The position numbers were made by a program, and so were the translations under genes. The notes beneath the pieces are model-generated. The model ran no database searches. It was not told the origin of the DNA and worked only from the letters and a program-made list of their open reading frames with translations. Shown in pieces: positions 11,011 to 21,942 of a stretch of DNA of 64,000 bases. The stretch spans positions 5,678,403 through 5,742,402 of the forward strand of contig NC_091391.1 of assembly GCF_038502225.1 (NCBI RefSeq), written 5' to 3'. Position 1 is the stretch's first letter; each line of letters opens with the position of its first letter. This stretch comes from Cherax quadricarinatus (lineage: Eukaryota > Arthropoda > Malacostraca > Decapoda > Parastacidae).

Positions 11011-14000
11011 CCGGCTATCAAGCTTCAGGAACTGACTACCTGCTGTCAAGCTTCAGGGATTCACTACCTGCTGTCAAGCTTCAGGGACTCACTACCTGCT
11101 GTCAAGCTTCAGGGACTCACTTCCTGCTGTCAAGCTTCAGGGACTCACTACCTGCTGTCAAGCTTCAGGGACTCACTACCTGCTGTCAAGCTTCAGCGAC
11201 TACTACCTGCTGTCAAGCTTCAGGAACTCATTACCTGCTGTCAAGCTTCAGGGACTGACTACCTGCTGTCAAGCTTCAGGGACTCACTACCTGCTGTCAA
11301 TCTTCAGGGACTGACTACCTGCTGTCAAGCTTCAGGGACTGACTATCTGCTGCCAAGCTTCAGGGACTCACTACCTGCTCCCAAGCTTCAGGGACTAACT
11401 ACCTGCTGTCAAGCTTCAGGGACTGACTACCAACTGTCAAGCTTCAGGGACTGACTACCTGCTGTCAAGCTTCAGGGACTCACTACCTGCTGTCAAGCGT
11501 CAGGGACTCACTACCTGCTGTCAAGCTTCAGGGACTGACTACCTGCTGTCAAGCTTCAGTGGCTGACTATCTGCTGCCAAGCTTCAGGGACTAACTACCT
11601 GCTGTCAAGCTTCAGGGACTCACTACCTGCTGTCAAGCTTCAGGGACTCACTACCTGCTGTCAAGCTTCAGGGACTGACTTCCTTCTGTCAAGTTTCAGG
11701 AACTCACTACCTGCTGTCAAGCTTCAGTGACTCACTACCTGCTGTCAAGCTTCAGGGACTGACTACCTGCTGTCAAGTTTTAGGGACTGACTACCTGCTG
11801 TCAAGCTTCAGAGACTCACTACCTGCTGTCAAGCTTCTGAGACTCGCTACCTGCTGTCAAGCTTCAGGGACTGACTACCTGCTGTCAAGCTTCAGTGGCT
11901 GACTATCTGCTGTCAAGCTTGAGGGACTAACTACCTGCTGTCAAGCTTCATTGACTGACTACCTGCTGTCAAGCTTCAGGGACTGACTACCTGCTGTCAA
12001 GCTTCAGGGACTCACTACCTGCTGTCAAGCTTCAGGGACTCACTACCTGCTGTCAAGCTTCAGGGACTCACTACATGCTGTCATGCTTCAGGGACTCACT
12101 ACTTGCTGTCAAGCTTCAGGGACTCACTACCTGCTGTCAAGCTTCAGGGACTCACTATCTACTGTCAAGCTTCAGGGACTGACTTCCTGCTGTCAAGTTT
12201 CAGGGACTCACTACCTGCTGTCAAGCTTCAGGGACTCACTAAATGCTGTCAAGCTTCAGTGACTCACTACCTGCTGTCAAGCTTCAGGGACTGACTACCT
12301 GCTGTCAAGTTTCAGGGACTGACTACCTGCTGTCAAGTTTTAGGGACTGACTACTTCCTGTCAAGCTACAGGGACTCGCTACCTGCTGTCAAGCTTCAGA
12401 GACTCACTTTCTGCTGTCAAGCTTCAGGGACTCTCTACCTGTTGTCAAGCTTCAGACACTCGCTACCTAATGTCAAGCTTCAGGGACTCACTACCTACTG
12501 TCAAGCTTCATGGACTCACTACCTGCTGTCAAGCTTCAGGGACTCACTACCTGCTGTCAAGCTTCAGGGACTCACTACCTGCTGTCAAGCTTCAGGGACT
12601 CACTTCCCGCTGTCAAACTTCAGGGACTCACTTCCTGCTGTCAAGCTCCAGGGACTCTCTACCTACTGTCAAGCTTCAGGGACTCACTACCTGCTGTCAA
12701 GCTTCAGGGACTCACTACCTGCTGTCAAGCTTCAGGAACTCACTACCTGCTGTCAAGTTTCAGGGATTCACTACCTGCTGTCAAGCTTCAGGGACTCACT
12801 ACCTGCTGTCAAGCTTCAGGGACTCACTACCTGATGTGAAGCTTCAGAGACTCACTACCTGCTGTCAAGCTTCAGGGACTCACTACCTGCTGTCAAGCTT
12901 CAGACACTCGCTACCTGATGTCAAGCTTCAGGGACTCACTACCTGCTGTCAAGCTTCATGGACTCACATCCTGCTGTCAAGCTTCAGGGACTTACTACCT
13001 GATGTCAAGCTTCAGGGACTCACTACCTGCTGTCAAGCTTCAGGGACTCACTTCTCGCTGTCAAACTTCATGGAATCACTTCCCGCTGTCAAACTTCATG
13101 GAATCACTTCCTGCTGTCAAGCTTCAGGGACTCACTACCTACGGTCAAGCTTCAGGGACTCACTACCTGCTGTCAAGCTTCAGGGACTCACTACCTGCTG
13201 TCAAGCTTCAGGGACTCACTACCTGCTGTCAAGCTTCAGGGACTCACTACCTGCTGTCAAGCTTCAGGGACTCACTACCTGCTGTCAAGCTTCAGGGACT
13301 CACTACCTGCTGTCAAGCTTCAGGGACTCACTACCTGCTGTCAAGCTTCAGGGACTCACTACCTGCTGTCAAGCTTCAGGGACTCACTACCTGCTGTCAA
13401 GCTTCAGGGACTCACTACCTGCTGTCAAGCTTCAGGGACTCACTACCTGCTGTCAAGCTTCAGGGACTCACTACCTGCTGTCAAGCTTCAGGGACTCACT
13501 ACCTGCTGTCAAGCTTCAGGGACTCACTACCTGCTGTCAAGCTTCAGGGACTCACTACCTGCTGTCAAGCTTCAGGGACTCACTACCTGCTGTCAAGTTT
13601 CAGGGACTCACTACCTGCTGTCAAGTTTTAGGGACTGACTACCTGCTGTCAAGCTTCAGGGACTCACTACCTGCTGCCAAGCTTCAGGGACTGACTACCT
13701 GCTGTCAAGTTTCAGGGACTGACTACCTGCTGTCAAGTTTCAGGGACTGACTACCTGCTGTCAATCTTCAGGGACTCACTACCTGCTGTCAAGCTTCAGA
13801 GACTCACTTCCTGCTGTCAAGCTTCAGGGACTCACTACCTGCTGTCAAGTTTCAGACACTCGCTACCTGATGTCAAGCTTCATGGACTCACTACCTGCTG
13901 TCAAGCTTCAGGGACTCACTACCTGCTGTCAAGCTTCAGGGACTCACTACCTGCTGTCAAACTTCAGGGACTCACTACCTGCTGTCAAGCTTCAGGGACT

Positions 14001-15408
14001 CACTTCCCGCTGTCAAACTTCAGGGACTCACTTCCTGCTGTCAAGCTTCAGGGACTCACTACCTACTGTCAAGCTTCAGGGACTCACTACCTGCTGTCAA
14101 GCTTCAGGGACTCACTACCTGCTGTCAAGCTTCAGGGACTCACTACCTGCTGTCAAGATTCAGGGACTCACTACCTGCTGTCAAGCTTCAGGGACTCACT
14201 ACCTGCTGTCAAGCTTCAGGGACTCACTACCTGCTGTCAAGCTTCAGGGACTCACTACCTGATGTGAAGCTTCAGAGACTCACTACCTGCTGTCAAGCTT
14301 CAGGGACTCACTACCTGATGTCAAGCTTCAGGGACTCACTACCTGCTGTCAAGCTTCAGGGACTCACTACCTGCTGTCAAGATTCAGGGACTCACTACCT
14401 GCTGTCAAGCTTCAGGGACTCACTACCTGCTGTCAAGCTTCAGGGACTCACTACCTGCTGTCAAGCTTCAGGGACTCACTACCTGATGTGAAGCTTCAGA
14501 GACTCACTACCTGCTGTCAAGCTTCAGGGACTCACTACCTGCTGTCAAGCTTCAGGGACTCACTACCTGCTGTCAAGCTTCAGGGACTCACTACCTGCTG
14601 TCAAGCTTCAGGGACTCACTACCTGCTGTCAAGCTTCAGGGACTCACTACCTGCTGTCAAGCTTCAGGGACTCACTACCTGCTGTCAAGATTCAGGGACT
14701 CACTACCTGCTGTCAAGCTTCAGGGACTCACTACCTGCTGTCAAGCTTCAGGGACTCACTACCTGCTGTCAAGCTTCAGACACTCGCTACCTGATGTCAA
14801 GCTTCAGGGACTCACTACCTGCTGTCAAGCTTCATGGACTCACATCCTGCTGTCAAGCTTCAGGGACTCACTACCTGCTGTCAAGCTTTAGGGACTGACT
14901 TCCTGCTGTAAAGCTTCAGGGACTCACTACCTGCTGTCAAGCTTCAGGGACTCACTACCTGCTGTCAAGCTTCAGGGACTCACTACCTGCTGTCAAGCTT
15001 CAGGGACTCACTACCTGCTGTCAAGCTTCAGGGACTCACTACCTGCTGTCAAGCTTCAGGGACTCACTACCTGCTGTCAAGCTTCAGGGACTCACTACCT
15101 GCTGTCAAGCTTCAGGGACTCACTACCTGCTGTCAAGCTTCAGGGACTCACTACGTGCTGTCAAGCTTCAGGGACTCACTACCTGCTGTCAAGCTTCAGG
15201 GACTGATTACCTACTGTCAAGCTTCAGGGACTCACTACCTGCTGTCAAGCTTCAGGGACTCACTACCTGCTGTCAAGCTTCAGGGACTCACTACCTGCTG
15301 TTAAGCTTCAGGGTCTGACTACCTGCTGTCAAGCTTCAGGGACTCACTACCTGCTGTCAAGCTTCAGGGACTCACTACCTGCTGTCAAGCTTCAGGGACT
15401 GACTACCA
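11011..15408. repeat. 28-bp minisatellite, about 155 units, HindIII site in most units
   Basis: The unit includes CTGCTGTCAAGCTTCAGGGA followed by CTCACTAC. The stretch 13140-13600 is almost perfectly homogeneous, while 11011-12480 is more divergent (GACTGACTA variants). Larger blocks near 12480-12850 recur near 13870-14270. Long 28-residue-period ORFs are artefacts. Confidence 0.95.
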
Positions 15409-15417
15409 TCTACACCC

Positions 15418-16583
15418 ATGTACTATCGTGTATACACTGAGAGGTGTATATCTCAGTATATACATTGAAAGGTGTATATCTCAGTGTATATATACTGAGA
15501 GGAGTATATCACAGTGTATATATACTGAGTGGTGTATATCTCAGTGTATATACACTGGGAGGTGTATATCTCAGTGTATATACACTGGGAGGTGTATATC
15601 TCAGTGTATATACACTGAGTGGTGTATATCTCAGTGTATATATACTGAGAGGAGTATATCACAGTGTATATATACTGAGTGGTGTATATCTCAGTGTATA
15701 TATACTGAGTGGTGTATATCTCAGTGTATATACACTGGGAGGTGTATATTTCAGTGTATATACACTGAGTGGTGTATATCTCAGTGTATATATACTGAGA
15801 GGAGTATATCTCAGTGTATATACACTGGGAGGTGTATATCTCAGTGTATATACACTGTGTGGTGTATATCTCAGTGTATATACACTGAGTGGTGTATATC
15901 TCAGTGTATATATACTGAGAGGAGTATATCTCAGTGTATATACACTGGGAGGTGTATATCTCAGTGTATATACACTGAGTGGTGTATATCTCAGTGTATA
16001 TATACTGAGAGGAGTATATCACAGTGTATATACACTGAGAGGTGTATATCTCAGTGTATATATACTGAGAGGAGTATATCACAGTGTATATATACTGAGT
16101 GGTGTATATCTCAGTGTATATACACTGGGAGGTGTATATCTCAGTGTATATACACTGGGAGGTGTATATCTCAGTGTATATACACTGAGTGGTGTATATC
16201 TCAGTGTATATACACTGGGAGGTGTATATCTCAGTGCATATACACTGAGAGGTGTATATCTCAGTGTATATATACTGAGTGGTGTATATCTCAGTGTATA
16301 TACACTGGGAGGTGTATATTTCAGTGTATATACACTGAGTGGTGTATATCTCAGTGTATATATACTGAGAGGAGTATATCTCAGTGTATATACACTGGGA
16401 GGTGTATATCTCAGTGTATATACACTGTGTGGTGTATATCTCAGTGTATATACACTGAGTGGTGTATATCTCAGTGTATATATACTGAGAGGAGTATATC
16501 TCAGTGTATATACACTGGGAGGTGTATATCTCAGTGTATATACACTGAGAGGTGTATATTTCAGTGTATATACACTGGTAGTT
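15418..16583. repeat. 30-bp minisatellite (copy 1)
   Basis: About 39 units containing GTGTATATACACTG and GGTGTATATCTCA. The period is 30, so two plus frames stay open for about 390 codons as 10-residue repeats. Six- to ten-unit blocks recur, for example 15690-15930 against 16260-16500. The same unit reappears at 24959-25255. Confidence 0.95.
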
Positions 16584-16644
16584 TATATTAATCAGTGTTT
16601 TAGGTATTAAAGTATTCTTGACTGGTGGTGACCAGGTGACCTGC

Positions 16645-17372
16645 AGCCTTAATGACCCTGGTGTAGTAGATAGACTTTAAACCCCATTAACCAACCAACC
16701 AGCCTTAATGACCCTCGTGTAGTAAATAGACTTTAAACCCCATTAACCAACCAACCAGTCTTAATGACCCTCGTGTAATAGATAGACTTTAAACCCCATT
16801 AACCAACCAACCAGTCTTAATGACCCTCGTGTAGTAGATAGACTTTAAACCCCATTAACCAACCAACCAGTCTTAATGACCCTCGTGTAGTAGATAGACT
16901 TTAAACCTCATTAGCCAACCAACCAGTCTTAATGACCCTCGTGTAGTAGATAGACTTTAAACCCCGTTAACCAACCAACCAGTCTTAATGACCCTGGTGT
17001 AGTAGATAGACTTTAAACCCCATTAACCAACCAACCAGTCTTAATGACCCTCGTGTAGTAGATAGACTTTAAACCCCATTAACCAACCAACCAGTCTTAA
17101 TGACCCTGGTGTAGTAGATAGACTTTAAGCCCCATTAACCAACCAACCATTGTTAATGACCCTGGTGTAGTAGATAGTCTTTAAACCCCATTAACCAACC
17201 AACCAGTCTTAATGACCCTGGTGTAGTAGATAGACTTTAAACCCCATTAACCAACCAACCAGTCTTAATGACCCTCGTGTAGTAGATAGACTTTAAACCC
17301 CATTAACCAACCAACCAGTCTTAATGACCCTCGTGCTGTAGATAGACTTTAAACCCCATTAACCACTATATC
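16645..17372. repeat. 56-bp minisatellite (copy 1)
   Basis: About 13 units of 56 bp, each with GTAGTAGATAGACTTTAAAC and CCATTAACCAACCAACC. The segment between this and the preceding array (about 16566-16645) is nearly identical to 25232-25307. The same unit reappears at 25307-26292. Confidence 0.95.
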
Positions 17373-17574
17373 AAGTCATTTGCACCCCAGTACATAATTG
17401 CCTGGTAATTAGGTGACGCAGGTAGTGTGTGAAGATGATTGGTTAATTAATAAAGGTAGTTTAGATAGGCAATTAAATCTTAATGACCAATCAGGCTGTT
17501 AAGGGTCGCTAACTACAGGTGATCTGTCAGTACACACTATCTATGGAGTCTTAGTGTGTACTGACTCTAAGTAA
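17373..17574. other. Unique intron segment, no feature seen
   Basis: No tandem structure, coding signal or element homology visible. Confidence 0.5.
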
Positions 17575-18432
17575 TCTTTCAAGGGCCTCTAGAAGTAACT
17601 AGGAGGTCAGTAAGATCGTTGTAAGTAACCTGACGTCAATCTCAAGACATCTAGAAGTAACTAGTGAGTCTGTAAGATCGTTATAAGTAACCTGACGTCA
17701 ATTTCAAGACATCTAGAAGTAACTAGAAATCTGTAAGATCGTTGTAAGTAACCTGACGTCAATTTCCAAACATCTAGAAGTAACTAGGAGGTCTGTAAGA
17801 TCGTTGTAAGCAACCTGACGTCAATTTCAAGACATCTAGAAGTAACTACGAAGACTGTAAGATCGTTGTAAGTAACCTGACGTCAATTTCAAGACATCTA
17901 GAGGTAACTAGGAGGCCTGTAAAATCGTTGTAAGTAACCTGACGTCAATTTCTAGACATCTAGAAGTAACTAGTGAGACTGTAAGATCGTTGTAAGTAAC
18001 CTGATGTCAATTTCCAGACATCTAGAAGTAACTAGTGAAACTGTAAGATCGTTGTAAGTAACCTGACGTCAATTTCGAGACATCTAGAAGTAACTAGTGA
18101 GTCTCTAAGATCGTTGTAAGTAACCTGACGTCAATTTCCAGACATCTAGAAGTAACTAGTGAGACTGTAAGATCGTTGTAAGTAACCTGACGTCAATTTC
18201 AAGACATCTAGAAGTAACTAGGAGGTCTGTAAGATCGTTATAAGCAACCTGACGTCAATTTCAAGACATCTAGAAGTAACTAGGAGGTCTGTAAGATCGT
18301 TATAAGCAACCTGACGTCAATTTCAAGACATCTAGAAGTAACTAGGAGGTCTGTAAAATCGTTATAAGCAACCTGACGTCAATTTCAAGACATCTAGAAG
18401 TAACTAGGAGGTCCGTAAGACATTCAGTGCTA
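17575..18432. repeat. 62-bp minisatellite upstream of the six-cysteine exon
   Basis: About 14 units, each with ACATCTAGAAGTAACTAG and AACCTGACGTCAATTTC. It ends 70 bp before the exon at 18502, leaving only a short unique stretch with the splice acceptor. Confidence 0.95.
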
Positions 18433-18501
18433 GTGGTAATTAATGTTACAGACCCACACACCTACCCAGCAGATCTTACGATGTTTTAATCTCTCTTACA
18501 G

Positions 18502-18613
18502 CGAGAATGTGCTGAGCTGAGAGGAAAGATGTGCAGAAGTGACTCTGACTGCAGGTGTTCAGGACTGTACCGCTGTAGTAAGGCCAGATGTAAAGTCTCC
18601 AGTAAACTGCCAG
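18502..18613 (+). CDS. Secreted cysteine-rich peptide precursor, six-cysteine exon (residues 240-276 plus one base)
   Basis: The acceptor CTCTCTTACAG ends at 18501 and the donor GTAAGT begins at 18614. Read in phase 0 from the exon at 1056 it gives 37 codons and one extra base. It holds six cysteines spaced C-x7-C-x5-C-x-C-x5-C-x4-C, including CRSDSDCRCSGLYRC. The GxxCxxDxDC pattern recalls small disulphide modules in secreted peptides, but I cannot assign a family. One exon thus carries the whole disulphide core. It is isolated between about 17.4 and 7.8 kb of repeat-filled intron and flanked by duplicated arrays. It was found by splice signals and phase, since it is too short for ORF length to help. 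Confidence 0.75.
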
Positions 18614-18681
18614 GTAAGTCAGTTGTAAGTCAGCTTTTTGTCAGCTGTTAGTCAGCTGTTACGTGGGGTGTTGGTAAATTA

Positions 18682-18695
18682 TACACACACATACA

Positions 18696-18751
<56 letters not shown>
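18682..18751. repeat. (AC)n microsatellite
   Basis: An almost pure AC tract with a few T interruptions at its left end. It abuts the truncated 5' end of the following LINE fragment. Confidence 0.95.
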
Positions 18752-18755
<4 letters not shown>

Positions 18756-20042
18756 TACAACCAATTACAGTTGGTGTCCCACAGGGAAGTGTCCTTGGCC
18801 CTCTTCTCTTTCTCCTATACATAAATGACCTTCCAAATGCTTCGCAATTACTCAAACCCACACTATTTGCAGATGACACTACATACGTCTTCTCTCACCC
18901 GAGCCCAGTCACACTAGCCAATACTGTAAACACCGAATTACAGAAAATATCTACCTGGATGAGGACTAACAAACTTACACTAAACATTGACAAAACCTAC
19001 TTCATTCAGTTTGGTAACAGAGCTACAGATGTACCTCTTAACATAATGATAAACGGATCACCTATCACAAAACTAACAGAGGGAAAATTCTTAGGAATCC
19101 ACCTCGATAATAGACTCAAATTTCATACACATATACAACAAATTTCTAAGAAAATTTCCAAGACTGTAGGCATACTATCGAAGATACGGTACTATGTTCC
19201 ACAGTCAGCCCTCCTGGCCCTATATCACTCACTTATTTACCCCTATCTCACCTATGGAATTTGTGCATGGGGCTCAACAACAACTAACCATCTCAGACCA
19301 CTAATTACCCAACAAAAGGCTGCAGTTAGAATGATAACAAATTCTCACTACAGGCAGCACACTCCACCAATATTCAATACACTAAACCTACTCACCATAC
19401 AAAACATCCATACTTATTACTGCACCTATTACATACATAGAACACTTAACTCTGATATTAACCCTCCCCTCAAACATCTGCTTGCCAACCTCAACAGAAC
19501 ACATGACCATAACACAAGGCACACATCACTCTTTGATGTTCCTCGTGTCCATCTCACACTATGTAAAAACTCAATGCACATAAAAGGCCCTAAAATCTGG
19601 AATTCATTACCTGTAAATATAAAAGAAACACTACCTGTTTATAAATTCAAGTCTCTTCTCAAAGTTCACTTACTCACCCAAAACCAAATAAATACTGAAT
19701 AACTGAACCATATAAATTGTATATCCTAAATGTTACTCACAATTATATCACACAAATGTTAAACCTAACTTTGTTATTTTTTTTTTTAAATACACTACCT
19801 GAATGAACAACAATGCAAGCAACCATAGGACCTGTCTTTGTAATACTCATTTGTATTTTATAGTTATCTGTTTACAATAATGTTTTATCACTGATTACAT
19901 CATTGCTTAGTTAATCTTAAGTTAATTTTAAGCCAGCCCGTAATGCTATGCATATAAGTGGCTTTGGCATGCTGCTCTTACCTGTATTTTTTGTACCTCT
20001 GTATGTGTGCTCAAATTACTAAATAAATAAATAAATAAATAA
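18752..20042 (+). mobile_element. 5'-truncated CR1/Jockey-type LINE, C-terminal RT fragment
   Basis: The coding part runs to a TAA at 19700-19702 with no internal stop. It starts mid-domain at GVPQGSVLGPLLFLLYINDL and includes the catalytic FADDT box and the downstream YGICAWGS and GPKIWNSLPVN segments typical of the C-terminal part of CR1/Jockey-superfamily ORF2. The endonuclease and N-terminal RT are missing. A 3' UTR of about 320 bp ends in an (AAAT)n tail at 20020-20043. It is a different family from LINE-A next to it. Confidence 0.85.
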
Positions 20043-20067
20043 ACACACACACACACACACACACACA
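20043..20067. repeat. (AC)n tract between two LINE fragments
   Basis: A short AC run joining the (AAAT)n tail of the previous LINE to the 5' breakpoint of LINE-A copy 2. Confidence 0.9.
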
Positions 20068-21586
20068 TGGGTCCTTAGAGAAGGAGCAGAGATGCTGTGC
20101 GTGCCTCTAACCACAATCTTCAACACATCCCTTGAAACTGGGCAACTACCTGAGAAATGGAAGACAGCTAATGTAGTCCCCATATTTAAGAAAGGAAACA
20201 GAAACGAGGCGCTAAACTACAGACCTGTGTCTCTGACATGTATCGTGTGCAAAGTCATGGAGAAGATTATCAGGAGGAGAGTGGTCGAACACCTGGAAAG
20301 GAACAAGATTATAAATGAAAACCAGCATGGGTTCATGGAAGGCAAATCTTGTATCACAAACCTCCTGGAGTTTTATGACAAGGTAACAGAAGTAAGACAC
20401 GAGAGAGAGGGGTGGGTAGACTGCGTTTTCCTAGACTGCAGGAAGGTTTTTGACACGGTTCCCCACAAGAGATTAGTGCAGAAGCTGGAGGATTAGGCGC
20501 ATGTAAAAGGAAGGGCACTGCAATGGATAAGGGAATACCTGACAGGGAGGCAGCAACGAGTCATGGTACGTGAAGAGGTATCACAGTGGACGCCTGTTAC
20601 GAGCGGGGTCCCACAGGGGTCAGTTCTAGGACCAGTGCTATTTTTGATATATGTGAACGACATGATGGAAGGAATAGACTCTGAGGTGTCCCTGTTCGCA
20701 GATGACGTGAAGTTGATGAGAAGAATTAAATATGACGAGGATGAGGCAGGACTGCAAAGAGACCTGGACAGTCTGGACATGTGGTCCAGCAACTGGCTTC
20801 TCGAATTCAATCCAGCCAAATGCAAAGTCATGAAGATTGGGGAGGGGCAAAGAAGACCGCAGACAGAGTATAGGCTAGGTGGACAAAGACTACAGACCTC
20901 ACTCAGGGAGAAAGACCTTGGGGTGACCATAACACCGAGCACATCACCGGAGGCACACATCAACCAAATAACCGCTGCAGCATACGGGCACCTGGCAAAC
21001 CTGAGAATAGCGTTCCGATACCTTAATAAGGAATCGTTCAAGACACTGTACACTGTGTATGTTAGGCCCATACTGGAGTATGCAGCACCAGTCTGGAACC
21101 CACACCTGGTCAAGCACGTCAAGAAGTTAGAGAAAGTACAAAGGTTTGCAACAAGGCTAGTCCCAGAGCTCAAGGGAATGTCGTACGAGGAAAGGTTAAG
21201 GGAAATCGGACTGACGACACTGGAGGACAGAAGGGTCAGGGGAGACATGATAACGACATATAAGATACTGCGGGGAATAGACAAGGTGGACAGAGATAGG
21301 ATGTTCCAGAGAGGGGACACAGGGACAAGGGGTCACAACTGGAAGCTGAAGACTCAGACGAGTCACAGGGACGTTAGGAAGTATTTCTTCAGTCATAGAG
21401 TTGTCAGCAAGTGGAATGCCTAGCAAGTAAAGTAGTGGAGGCAGGAACCATACATAGTTTTAAGAAGAGGTATGACAAAGCTCAGGAAGCACAGAGAGAG
21501 AGGATCCAGTAGCGATCAGTGAAGAGGCGGGGCCAGGAGCTGAGTCTCGACCCCTGCAACCACAATTAGGTGAGTACAATTAGGTG

Positions 21587-21590
<4 letters not shown>
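20068..21590 (+). pseudogene. LINE-A copy 2, 5'-truncated reverse transcriptase with stop and frameshift
   Basis: It starts inside the RT domain (VLREGAE) and contains AFDTVPHKRL-like (here VFDTVPHKRL), SGVPQGSVLGP and the catalytic LFADDVKLM box, followed by the CR1-like C-terminus. An in-frame TAG at 20494-20496 replaces the Gln codon present in copy 3 (LEDQ). Near 21423 the frame is lost inside SKWN. The 3' tail is AGGTGAGTACAATTAGGTGA followed by GTAC(AC)n. The element cannot make a full product. Confidence 0.9.

Positions 21591-21653
<63 letters not shown>
21591..21653. repeat. (AC)n tail of LINE-A copy 2
   Basis: A pure AC run immediately following the GTGAGTAC tail. LINE-A copy 3 begins directly at its end. 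Confidence 0.95.
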
Positions 21654-21655
<2 letters not shown>

Positions 21656-21931
21656 GAGAAACCACGGTTGAAATACTCGGAAGAATACAAGAGGGTGTTC
21701 CTAGACAAAGACAGAACACAAACAGAACGACAGCAGCTGAGGGAGAGGACAAAAAAGCGAAAGGAGCTAGGAAAGGAGACAAGGATGGAACCAGCAGAGG
21801 TCAGTCAGAGCAGAACAGAACAGCAAGGGCAAGCACACACACAACTATTCTCAGAACCCCACAACCTATCACACCATCCCAACACACACTACAATCCATA
21901 CCCACAGCCTCCACCCAACACCGAGCTATAG
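21654..21931 (+). pseudogene. LINE-A copy 3, C-terminal part of ORF1
   Basis: The frame is open from the (AC)n tract to TAG at 21929-21931. It encodes a charged segment with KYSEEYKRVFLDKDRTQ, similar in style to the end of CR1-type ORF1 proteins, then a Gln/His/Pro-rich end. The start is missing. Only 11 bases separate its stop from the ATG of ORF2. Confidence 0.6.
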
Positions 21932-21942
21932 AATCCCACAGT

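Noticed and set aside
11011..15408. 28-residue-period ORFs in the HindIII-containing array
   Set aside because: Repeat artefact; frames start and stop at random unit variants.
15418..16610. Tyr/Ser/Val and Cys/Ile repeat proteins of about 390 residues
   Set aside because: The 30-bp unit is stop-free in these frames; no non-repeat sequence or start signal.
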